The translations under genes and the position numbers were made by a program. The notes under the pieces are model-generated. The model saw only the letters and a list, made by a program, of their open reading frames with translations, was not told the origin of the DNA and did not search any database. From the NCBI GenBank assembly GCA_938028175.1, contig CALJAE010000134.1:1-15711 (forward strand): 15,711 bases of DNA, read 5' to 3'. This DNA is from an uncultured Acidimicrobiales bacterium (GTDB lineage: Bacteria; Actinomycetota; Acidimicrobiia; Acidimicrobiales; SZUA-35). Below are positions 5,821 to 13,440 of this stretch, piece by piece (positions within the stretch are counted from its first letter, which is position 1; the number at the start of each line of letters is the position of its first letter).

Positions 5821-7725
5821 ATGAACGAAGACAAAAAATCGTCAAAATTCCCGTCCCCTAAGAAAGACTCTGAAAACTCCTCAGGTAAAGAGGCTTCGCC
5901 AGCACAGCGTTGGATTCTTTGGGTCGCCATAGCCTCAGTTGCTGCAATTTTTATTATTGCGCTGACGAATAGGCAAACTGGTGATCAAATCAGCTATTCA
6001 GAAGTTCTTGAAGCACTGGATGAGTGTGCCGGCGATGGAGAATGCGGCATCACAGAAATCATCTTTGAAAACGGTGGCGGTGGAATCGAGGCAATCGCTG
6101 AAGATGGCACCATTGCATTTGTAAGCACTGGAACACCTGAAGAGCCTGGAGAGCTTCGGGATAGAACTATTGCTGCAGACTTGATATTTACCGCTGATAC
6201 CAACACGGGTGGCCTGCTACCTCTAATTGGTTTCTTCGCACCGTTTCTTTTGCTTATTGGTTTGTTCTGGTGGATCTCTCGACGCAGCCAGTCACAAATG
6301 GGTGGCATCATGTCGATTGGTCGTTCGAAAGCCAAGACCTATTCTTCTGAACGACCAGGAACTTCTTTCTCAGACGTTGCCGGTTATGACGCCGTCAAGA
6401 AAGAAATTACCGAGGTTGTCGACTTCCTGAAGGCTCCAGAAAAGTTTGCTGAAATTGGCGCAAGGATTCCAAAGGGTGTCTTGTTGGTAGGCCCTCCAGG
6501 AACAGGTAAGACTCTCATTGCTCGTGCTGTAGCTGGTGAAGCTGGCGTACCTTTCCTATCTGTAACTGGTTCTGACTTTATGGAAATGTTCGTTGGTGTG
6601 GGTGCCAGTCGTGTACGAGACCTATTCAACGAAGCTCGCAAAATGGGTAAGGCCATCATATTCATCGACGAGATTGACTCAATTGGACGAAAGCGTGGAG
6701 CCGGCCTTGGTGGCGGACACGATGAGCGTGAGCAAACATTGAACCAGATGTTGGCTGAAATGGACGGCTTTGAAGCCACCGAAGGCATCGTAATGATGGC
6801 CGCTACTAACCGTCCAGACATTCTCGACCCAGCACTACTACGTCCAGGTCGCTTCGACCGCCAGGTTGTTGTTCCGCTACCAGAACTCGAAGACCGAAAG
6901 AAGATTCTTGATGTGCATATGAAGCACAAAAAGATCTCGAACGATGTCGATGTTGAAGTAATCGCTCGAGGTACCCCAGGCATGAGTGGTGCCGATTTAG
7001 CGAACCTTGTAAACGAAGCAGCTCTCTATGCTGTTCGTGGTGGCGAAAAGCGAATTGAAGCTGGACACTTCGACCAAGCACGAGACCGTGTGATTATGGG
7101 TGTTAAGCGTGACTCACTAGTCATGAACGAAGACGAACGTCGCATGACCGCCTACCACGAAACCGGACACGCTCTGTGCGCCGCCCTACTACCTGGCTAC
7201 GATCCACTCCATAAGGTGACAATCATTCCGACAGGTATGGCTCTCGGTGTCACAATGACACTTCCAGAGGAAGACCGCCACTCGCTGCGTCGCTCTGAAG
7301 CTCAGAACATGATTGTGATGATGCTCGGTGGAAGAAACGCTGAGTCACTAGTCTTTGGTGTTGTTTCTTCTGGTGCTGGTGATGACTTACAGAAAGCTAC
7401 TGGGATGGCCAGACGAATGGTTACCGAGTGGGGCATGTCAGACAAGATCGGACCAATGGCATTCGGATCAGACGGCCCAGTCTTTCTAGGCGATGACATG
7501 ATGCAGTCAAAGGAATATTCTGACGATCTAGCTCGAATCATCGACGAAGAAATAAAGAAGGTTCTGACAGAACAAGAAAGTCGTTGCCGTGCTCTCCTCA
7601 CAGAGAACCGGGCAGCACTGAACCTTGTCGCTGAGACCCTCCTGGAGAAGGAGACTCTGAGCGGGGCTGAAGTAAATGAACTGATCGAGCAAGCTCGAGA
7701 AGGAACCTCAGTACCTACTAGCTAG
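5821..7725 (+). CDS. ftsH: ATP-dependent zinc metalloprotease FtsH
   Basis: This 634-residue protein has the full FtsH plan. It is a membrane-anchored hexameric AAA+ protease that degrades misassembled membrane proteins and selected regulators. It has a lysine-rich cytoplasmic N-tail (1-29), a first membrane helix (about 31-49), a small extracytoplasmic domain (50-130) and a second helix (about 132-152). The AAA module has Walker A GPPGTGKT (224-231), the pore region MFVGVGA (256-262), Walker B IIFIDE (279-284), and the second region of homology ATNRPD...RPGRFDRQ (328-348) with Arg341 and Arg344 as arginine fingers. The protease domain has the zinc motif HETGH (446-450), with Asp522 in SSGAGDDLQ as the probable third ligand. 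Length is normal for the family (E. coli about 647), so it appears complete. The ATG at 5821 has no strong Shine-Dalgarno site. Its TAG shares a CTAG with the stop of the convergent thioredoxin-like gene. Confidence 0.98.
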   Translation: MNEDKKSSKFPSPKKDSENSSGKEASPAQRWILWVAIASVAAIFIIALTNRQTGDQISYSEVLEALDECAGDGECGITEIIFENGGGGIEAIAEDGTIAFVSTGTPEEPGELRDRTIAADLIFTADTNTGGLLPLIGFFAPFLLLIGLFWWISRRSQSQMGGIMSIGRSKAKTYSSERPGTSFSDVAGYDAVKKEITEVVDFLKAPEKFAEIGARIPKGVLLVGPPGTGKTLIARAVAGEAGVPFLSVTGSDFMEMFVGVGASRVRDLFNEARKMGKAIIFIDEIDSIGRKRGAGLGGGHDEREQTLNQMLAEMDGFEATEGIVMMAATNRPDILDPALLRPGRFDRQVVVPLPELEDRKKILDVHMKHKKISNDVDVEVIARGTPGMSGADLANLVNEAALYAVRGGEKRIEAGHFDQARDRVIMGVKRDSLVMNEDERRMTAYHETGHALCAALLPGYDPLHKVTIIPTGMALGVTMTLPEEDRHSLRRSEAQNMIVMMLGGRNAESLVFGVVSSGAGDDLQKATGMARRMVTEWGMSDKIGPMAFGSDGPVFLGDDMMQSKEYSDDLARIIDEEIKKVLTEQESRCRALLTENRAALNLVAETLLEKETLSGAEVNELIEQAREGTSVPTS

Positions 7726-8144
7726 TCAGTAGTTTGCAGTTTGGTGAAGGCTTCAGACAATCTTTCTGATGTTGTTACACCGAAGAATGAATCAGAAACG
7801 ATGCCCTCATCTGTAATCACGAGTGTGCTCGGAATTCCGTCAACATTGTACTTTTCGAACAACTCTGGGCGTTTTTCATTCATAACAAACATCTGAACTA
7901 CTGAAGTATCTGAAGCCGCTAACTCTTCGATAGCTGCTGCCATGTCAGCACAACCCTGGCAACTCTGTGATCCGAACATGACTACATTAGCGATGCTGTC
8001 TCCGGTCGAGAAATCCTCGGGATCGACTTGGGAAGGCGCTGAGTAGCTGGGTGCCGTTGGCGCTTGAGAACCTCGCCTCGAGGCAATCAACGAAACAAGG
8101 ACTCCAACTAGGACAAGAACTACGAGTATGACTATCGCTTCCAT
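7722..8144 (-). CDS. Membrane-anchored thioredoxin-like protein
   Basis: This 140-residue protein has an N-terminal membrane helix (about 4-21), a Pro/Ser/Gln-rich linker (22-48) and a thioredoxin fold (about 50-138). The redox motif is CQGC (62-65), at the start of a helix after VVMFGSQS, and the cis-proline is in GIPST (103-107, Pro105), so both key elements of an active thioredoxin are present. CQGC differs from the classical CGPC. ArgArg directly after the helix suggests by the positive-inside rule that the Trx domain faces the cytoplasm, though an uncleaved signal-anchor facing outward cannot be excluded. It lies 32 bp after the DUF5719-like gene on the same strand and probably ends that operon. 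Its stop overlaps the end of ftsH tail to tail by 4 bp. Substrate and redox direction are unknown. Confidence 0.85.
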   Translation of the reverse strand: MEAIVILVVLVLVGVLVSLIASRRGSQAPTAPSYSAPSQVDPEDFSTGDSIANVVMFGSQSCQGCADMAAAIEELAASDTSVVQMFVMNEKRPELFEKYNVDGIPSTLVITDEGIVSDSFFGVTTSERLSEAFTKLQTTD

Positions 8145-8176
8145 AACGACACAATCATAGAGCTAGAACTTTGTTG

Positions 8177-10129
8177 CTAACTATCAATTAGAGGAATTGC
8201 AGGCAACACATCTGAACCGTCGTCTGAAATCGCTTGAGCTTCTACCGCTACCGGCCGACTCGCCCTGACAACAAGAGCTCCACCACCACTACCATCATCT
8301 GGAACCGGGAAGAACCAACGCTCACCATCGACTGCCGTGATATGAGGATTGGCTATATCTGCCCCATTTGCAGGAGAAATAGGCTCTCCATCGATTGCAT
8401 CGAATACTGTGATCTGTGTCCCGTTGGTCGGCGCAAACACAGTTACCCACGATGAGCTATCCGAGAATACCGGCGTCCATGGAACTACCCACGAGGTAAC
8501 TGGGTCGAAATCAATACCACGAGAAGTCATCAAACCCGACGTAGCCGAGCCAGGCGAAGTGTTATCGACATCTGCCGGCAAAGCTTCCAAAGCGTCGCCT
8601 ACTTCAGGCTCTGGTTCCGACAAGATATCTCCTACCGCCACTTCAGAACTGTTACTGACTCGTTCACCGAACTGCCATCTCTCTGCCAAAACTGGTATTT
8701 CGTTCTGCGAAATTACCTCAACCGAGAAATCGACTGGCAGGACAAACCCAAGACGACGAGATTCAGCGACCAAGTCAACAACTGAAACACTAAGTGGGCT
8801 TATCTCCCTCTCGATAGGAACAAAAATATTCTCTCTCAATCCGGTGTTGGTTGGCCATACTTCTATTCTTATCTGAGCAGTATCTTGCTGAAGTAGCCGG
8901 CCATTTATCTCCCTCAACACAGCGTCTCTAACGTCTTCGGGTTCGTCCGACTCTAACTCCTGAAAGAACTCTGAATCTAGGTCAAGATCAAAGTCGACAT
9001 CTACTTCTTGCAGCACAGCCTCAGCTACATCCTGAGGAACCTCAGACTCAAGGTCTTCAATAAAGTCAGAATCCAAACCGATCCTCGAATCCGCAGCCCT
9101 TGGGTTGTAGACCGTCAAGAGGTGTGTTGAGTCTTCTACAACGCGACCTGCGGTGAAAAGCCACTCGTTCTGAGGAGATCTAGCACCTAGTTGAAGACTC
9201 GCACCAGTAACGGCGAGGTCGCCTTCTTCATCTGCTTCTTCGTCTTCACCTTCGACCTCATCGTCTGTTTCGACCTCTTCATCAGCTTCTTCACCAGCTT
9301 CTTCGTCTTCATCTTCGCCACCGGCAAGATCCTCTTCTAACTCATCGATCAGAGCGGTTAGATCCTCATCGATAACTTGCAGGCGCTCGGCCACAATTCT
9401 GCCGCCGCGACTACGGATTATTATTGGAATCTGGTCAACGTTCTCAAATCCATTCTCGTCATTAATCTCGATTTGAATAACCGAGTTGCCAAATAACGTC
9501 AGTCCTTCAAAATCGTTGTCAACAATGACCGGAACCCCAGGTTTCTGAGGAAGTATGTCTACAGACACATCTTCATCAAATGGATTCATCAGAGTTATGT
9601 ATTCTCTGCCTTCACCAATTCTTCTTCCCGAAGCAAAATGCCACTCTTCAGATGCCTGTGTTCCACAAACACCGTAGGCAACGCCAGAGCTTGTGGCATT
9701 AGAATGAGAGACTACCGCATTTCCTCTCGTCACCCTGACGACCATTCCTGCCAAATCGTTCTCATCTTCTTCCGATGGCGGATCAAGCTCTGCAGCATCG
9801 ATTGTTGTACTCTCACCTGGAGCTAGCTGAACTTCACGACTAGCACCTCGACCTCTACCTGTTAAAACAGTCGCAACAGCAGTAGCACTTTCTAGTGCCG
9901 ACAAGTTAGCAATCTGAACAGTTTGATCTGCTACCCCATCTGCGGATCTGGTTCCCGATGGACAAAACCATGCTGAGTCAACCACAGAATCTGCGTCAAT
10001 TGGAAGTGCCGAGTTAGGTAAAGCAGTTTCTACGTCAGTTGGCGAAACTTGGCTATCAAACGTTCTTTCAGCTGCGAAGAGGGCTCCCAAGGCAGACACA
10101 GCGAGCAGGGTTCGAACTAGGTACTTCAT
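8177..10129 (-). CDS. Secreted DUF5719-like protein with beta-rich modules and acidic insert
   Basis: This 650-residue protein starts with a signal peptide (about 1-20, KYLVR then a hydrophobic core ending ALFAA) and has no lipobox or later membrane helix, so it should be exported. Several beta-rich modules follow, sharing a pattern of Trp, then SGR/AGR, then a strand ending in NP or NL: WFCPSGTRSADG (54-65), WHFASGRRIG (163-172) and WLFTAGRVVE (323-332), with a related segment near 545-580. This resembles actinobacterial DUF5719 proteins, which as I recall are encoded beside a very large GT2 membrane protein, as here. Residues 262-304 are 29/43 Asp/Glu with no basic residue. Residues 353-408 hold a tandem duplication. 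Only two cysteines, Cys56 and Cys155, are present and could form a disulfide. The ATG at 10129 overlaps the upstream gene's TGA (ATGA), so the two are coupled. The family assignment is moderately sure; the function is unknown, and a periplasmic partner of the transferase is my inference. Confidence 0.72.
   Translation of the reverse strand: MKYLVRTLLAVSALGALFAAERTFDSQVSPTDVETALPNSALPIDADSVVDSAWFCPSGTRSADGVADQTVQIANLSALESATAVATVLTGRGRGASREVQLAPGESTTIDAAELDPPSEEDENDLAGMVVRVTRGNAVVSHSNATSSGVAYGVCGTQASEEWHFASGRRIGEGREYITLMNPFDEDVSVDILPQKPGVPVIVDNDFEGLTLFGNSVIQIEINDENGFENVDQIPIIIRSRGGRIVAERLQVIDEDLTALIDELEEDLAGGEDEDEEAGEEADEEVETDDEVEGEDEEADEEGDLAVTGASLQLGARSPQNEWLFTAGRVVEDSTHLLTVYNPRAADSRIGLDSDFIEDLESEVPQDVAEAVLQEVDVDFDLDLDSEFFQELESDEPEDVRDAVLREINGRLLQQDTAQIRIEVWPTNTGLRENIFVPIEREISPLSVSVVDLVAESRRLGFVLPVDFSVEVISQNEIPVLAERWQFGERVSNSSEVAVGDILSEPEPEVGDALEALPADVDNTSPGSATSGLMTSRGIDFDPVTSWVVPWTPVFSDSSSWVTVFAPTNGTQITVFDAIDGEPISPANGADIANPHITAVDGERWFFPVPDDGSGGGALVVRASRPVAVEAQAISDDGSDVLPAIPLIDS
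8906..9073 (-). repeat. In-gene tandem duplication within the DUF5719-like protein
   Basis: Residues 353-376 and 385-408 share the pattern DSxFxxxLES-x2-P-x-DV-x2-AVL-x-E. They are identical at 13 of 24 positions, most other positions are conservative, and the offset is 32 residues (96 nt). A short Asp-rich linker joins them. This indicates an old duplication of one segment rather than a recent copy. Confidence 0.7.
9218..9346 (-). repeat. Acidic low-complexity segment in the DUF5719-like protein
   Basis: Residues 262-304 consist mainly of Glu and Asp (29 of 43) with Ala, Gly, Val and no Lys or Arg. On the plus strand it appears as a run of cttctt/cgtctt repeats. It separates the second and third beta-rich modules and is likely a disordered, possibly cation-binding linker. 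The repetitive DNA suggests expansion by slippage. Confidence 0.75.
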
Positions 10130-13100
10130 GTTTCGCTACTAACTCTCGTCTGAGCAACGCTTATCGCAGAAGCAAGTAACACAAGTTGCATCAAGATAAA
10201 GATACCTCGTGGAAGAAGAGACGAGTGGTCGAGTTCTGCTAGACCCCCCGACCCAGCTGCAATATTTATGTGACCATCAAACCCTTGGATGATCTCATTA
10301 TCGACACCATCCAAACTAAAGCCAGATACTGGCACTGCTATATAGACACTGGTATCTGCAGGTATTTCTACTGTCCATGATCCCGGGCGTCCGATCCTTG
10401 GCAGAACAGAAATAGGCTGTGACGCTAGATCCACTTGCAGCTGATCAGTAACAGACCTTGCGTCTGCATCTGCCGAGTTTCCAAACGCTGCACCGAAGCC
10501 CGAAGACCTTGTATTCTGATAAATCGTAAACGCATCGTTTCCGGACCGGTCTAACTCTAAGTCAGTCTGTCTCTCCAATGCAGCAGAAATAGCTGGATCG
10601 GCCGGATTAATTGTGTACTGTCTCGCTATTTGCTCAGCCACGATCACAAAGTCGACACCATAGCTGGCCGTTAACTGACCGAGACTTGAAGTTCCACCAA
10701 CAACAGCCAAGTCAAGGTACTCACCCACAGCATCCGTTGTGCCCACTGGACCGGGCACCCACTTATTTCGAACGTCGACCGCAGCATCAGTCAGCGCATA
10801 TGGGATTCCATCGGGGGTTTCATACGTATCAACAGGAATTACAGATCTGTCTCCAAGCCAAAGAATTCGACCTGAGGTTTCGACTTCTCCTTCATCAGGA
10901 ATACCAGCGAACAAACTTTCTGCCGTAGTACGTCTTGGGCTCTCGGGGATACCCCACCGACCAGAACCGACGGTACTCAAACCGCCCAATAAGATCAACA
11001 CCATTCCAGCAATGCTGACCCCAAGAGAAACATATCTAAATCTTGAAACAGACTTTGAAAATGCTGTCTCATATTGCGAGGCACCAGCACCGATAGAAAG
11101 AATCAAGCCTGACAAAACAACGGCCAGCATAATTTCATTCGAAGGCAGAGTAAAAGGCAACAGCTCTCTAGATTCAGCCCACAGCAAGCCCCAACCGACA
11201 GCGGCGAGAGTCCAACCTAAAACCGTAATCCTTGTTGACTCAGCTTTCATTGCTACCAAAGCGAATAAACCAAAGGCGCTCACCACAAGACCCGACAAGA
11301 CCAGAAGGGTGCTTGTAATATCGAACAGACTTCCTCCGTCTTGGCCAGAGACTCCGAGCCCTGTTGCTTCGGACACGTTAAAACTCAGCAAATTAAACAG
11401 TGAAAAATCGCTAGCTTCTGACGATTTAGAACCAACCAGCCAACTCCACTCGAAGTTCTGAACAACATCAAGACTCCATGGGAAATGAAGGACAGCCGGA
11501 ACAGCTACAGCTGCAAACGCTCCGAACACAACCGAACGTAAACTCTTCGCCTCATATACCGAAGCAAAGCCGACACACGCAATAACTAAGACCCCTATTG
11601 GTATTACGGCCGGCGCTAAAGTGCTCACCACCATAATCAAGAAACCGTATCGGAGAATATTTACAGAATCAGTTCGCTCAGTAAAGAAAGAATCTTCAGT
11701 ACCTGAACGGTTTGAGAATGGCGCAACTCCGGCCAGCTTTAGAGCTGACGTGACAATATAAGGAAGCGCTGCCCAAATAACCAAAGATTCCCATCTGCCG
11801 GCACTGAGCATCGCAAAGACAATTGGATTAAGAACGTAAAGCGCTCCAGAAATTGATTGAAGGCGTGGACTCCGATATGGTCTGGCTAATCGAGAGCCAC
11901 CCCAATAACCAATAATCAATGGAGCGAATACTAAGAGACGGTCAAAGAGACCGGGAGCGAAAAAGAACAACCCACGAATTGATCCAAGGGCTAAAAAGGC
12001 TAGTGGAGCATTTGCCTCTCCTCCAGTACCAGCTGTCCTAAAACCTGAGAACCACTCGCGAACGAGACCAAGCGAATTTCTCATTGCCGGAATCTCGCCG
12101 AAGACCTGGTAGGACTGAGTCAAAATCCCGCGAGAACCTATTATCAAAATTCCCATGACAATCAGAAAAATAAAGAGTGAGTGCACCGAGCTGGAGGAGT
12201 CAACCTTTAGTTGAGATGAGGACAGTACCGAATCCAGTCGTGTCTGACCAGCCTCAAACTTGTTCCGCCAAAATTCAGATAGCTGAGCAGAGCCACCAAC
12301 TTGTTTCTTACGAATTTGCCGATCCGAAACTTTCCTTATTTTGCTGAGCTGATTACGTCTAGGACGGACCGAACCAATCGAGGATAAGTTCCAAAGTAGT
12401 GCAGAAAACAGATCTCCGGCTTGTCGCCTTCGCCCACTGAATAGCGCATAAAAGGCTTCAAACAAAATCAACATGATCGCCATTGGGACCGTGGTAAAAC
12501 GTGAAGAAAGAGTTGAGTTAGTCAGCAAAGACCTCAAACGGTGGCGAGTGCGCATTCTTCGCCTCTGACTAACCAAAACTCGCTGATCTGCCGACTCAAT
12601 ATGTTTTGCTTTAGCAGTCGGAACTACTCTGACTCTTGCTCCAACAGCATGAGCTCGCCAGCAGACATCAAGGTCTTCTCCCATGTAGGAGATGCCTTCA
12701 TCGAAGCCACCTACGGCTTGCAATAGGTCTGCTCTTATAAGCTGAACTCCCCCAGGAATGAAAAACATATCCCTAGCAGAGTCATACTGTTGCTGGTCAA
12801 ATTCGCCTCGATCAATTTGATCTACCTGAACACCAAAGCGGTCAGCACCCATGCCGACTTGTAGCAGCTTTCTCGGATCGTCCCATTCGACAAGTTTAGG
12901 GCCCACGATCCCGGCGTTCGATTTATAAAGCTCATCCATTAGAGCTGAGACACAGCTTCTTTCTAAAACCACATCATCATGACAAAAAAGTAAGAACGGA
13001 GAACCACTAACCAACTCGAGAGCTTGGTTTGCTCCGACACTCCACCCAGGGTCGCCTGTCAACCTATGTATGTAAGCCTCAGGCAATGAAGCTGCCACTC

Positions 13101-13311
13101 TGGAAGCAATAGGTTCTTCGGAGCCTGCATCAATCACTAAGACCGACATATTTTCGTAGTCTTGATCTGCTAGCGAATGCAACATATCGGCAAACCAAGG
13201 GCCCGGATCCTTTGCAACGACCACAGCTACGACTGCGGGTACCTCAAAATCCTCTGACGACTCAGAGTCAGTAGAGTCTTGGTTTTTTAGTGCAGTCTGA
13301 CTAGCGCCCAT
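10126..13311 (-). CDS. Giant GT2 glycosyltransferase fused to polytopic GT-C-like membrane domain
   Basis: This 1061-residue protein begins with a cytoplasmic GT2 domain (about 24-250). Visible motifs are VVAVVVAKDPGPWF (27-40), the nucleotide-sugar/metal motif FCHDDVVLE (109-117), GGFDEGISYMGEDLDVCWRA (201-220) with the catalytic-type ED, and VRVVPTAKAKH. An Arg-rich juxtamembrane stretch (250-260) precedes about 12 membrane helices between 272 and 780. YVLNPIVFAMLSAGRWESL (492-510) recalls the mycobacterial arabinofuranosyltransferase-type GT-C region. A large extracytoplasmic domain (about 781-1034) and a final helix (about 1035-1053) finish it. The protein probably builds or extends an envelope glycan; donor and acceptor are unknown. 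It is the first gene of a minus-strand operon and overlaps the DUF5719-like gene by ATGA. The ATG at 13311 has only a weak TAGG ahead of it. GT2 identity is certain; GT-C character is a judgement from layout. Confidence 0.87.
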   Translation of the reverse strand: MGASQTALKNQDSTDSESSEDFEVPAVVAVVVAKDPGPWFADMLHSLADQDYENMSVLVIDAGSEEPIASRVAASLPEAYIHRLTGDPGWSVGANQALELVSGSPFLLFCHDDVVLERSCVSALMDELYKSNAGIVGPKLVEWDDPRKLLQVGMGADRFGVQVDQIDRGEFDQQQYDSARDMFFIPGGVQLIRADLLQAVGGFDEGISYMGEDLDVCWRAHAVGARVRVVPTAKAKHIESADQRVLVSQRRRMRTRHRLRSLLTNSTLSSRFTTVPMAIMLILFEAFYALFSGRRRQAGDLFSALLWNLSSIGSVRPRRNQLSKIRKVSDRQIRKKQVGGSAQLSEFWRNKFEAGQTRLDSVLSSSQLKVDSSSSVHSLFIFLIVMGILIIGSRGILTQSYQVFGEIPAMRNSLGLVREWFSGFRTAGTGGEANAPLAFLALGSIRGLFFFAPGLFDRLLVFAPLIIGYWGGSRLARPYRSPRLQSISGALYVLNPIVFAMLSAGRWESLVIWAALPYIVTSALKLAGVAPFSNRSGTEDSFFTERTDSVNILRYGFLIMVVSTLAPAVIPIGVLVIACVGFASVYEAKSLRSVVFGAFAAVAVPAVLHFPWSLDVVQNFEWSWLVGSKSSEASDFSLFNLLSFNVSEATGLGVSGQDGGSLFDITSTLLVLSGLVVSAFGLFALVAMKAESTRITVLGWTLAAVGWGLLWAESRELLPFTLPSNEIMLAVVLSGLILSIGAGASQYETAFSKSVSRFRYVSLGVSIAGMVLILLGGLSTVGSGRWGIPESPRRTTAESLFAGIPDEGEVETSGRILWLGDRSVIPVDTYETPDGIPYALTDAAVDVRNKWVPGPVGTTDAVGEYLDLAVVGGTSSLGQLTASYGVDFVIVAEQIARQYTINPADPAISAALERQTDLELDRSGNDAFTIYQNTRSSGFGAAFGNSADADARSVTDQLQVDLASQPISVLPRIGRPGSWTVEIPADTSVYIAVPVSGFSLDGVDNEIIQGFDGHINIAAGSGGLAELDHSSLLPRGIFILMQLVLLASAISVAQTRVSSET

Positions 13312-13349
13312 AACCTAATTAGAATCTGGTGAACTACCAATTGCCTAGG

Positions 13350-13378
13350 TTACTAGTAGTTGACCCTAAAGCCTTCAA
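13350..13378 (-). promoter_or_regulatory. Possible promoter of the GT2/DUF5719/thioredoxin operon
   Basis: On the minus strand TTGAAG (13378-13373) and TAGTAA (13355-13350) are 17 bp apart, about 40 nt ahead of the ATG at 13311. Matches to consensus are partial. It is the best candidate in the 129-bp divergent region, but weak. Confidence 0.28.
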
Positions 13379-13426
13379 AGCGACGATTTCGCAGCACAAT
13401 AAGGAGCCGTTTGGGAATAAAGGGTC

Positions 13427-13432
13427 TATGAT
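13427..13432 (+). promoter_or_regulatory. -10 box for a leaderless rmd transcript
   Basis: TATGAT matches the -10 consensus at 5 of 6 positions and ends 8 nt before the GTG at 13441. A start site 7-9 nt beyond the box would place the mRNA 5' end at or next to the start codon, the usual arrangement of leaderless genes in actinobacteria. Fittingly, no Shine-Dalgarno sequence precedes the GTG at normal spacing; the AAGGAG at 13401-13406 is 34 nt away. No good -35 hexamer is seen. Confidence 0.55.
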
Positions 13433-13440
13433 CTAGGTTC

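Noticed and set aside
6384..6983. 199-residue open frame on the minus strand
   Set aside because: Opposite strand of the ftsH ATPase region; Ser/Arg/Pro-rich translation typical of a shadow of a conserved gene.
10739..11461. 240-residue open frame on the plus strand
   Set aside because: Antisense to the polytopic region of the GT2 protein; no domain, no ribosome binding site, and it would break a well-supported gene.
13401..13406. AAGGAG as ribosome binding site for the rmd-like gene
   Set aside because: It is 34 nt from the GTG, too far to act on it; the only frame it could serve is a six-codon one.
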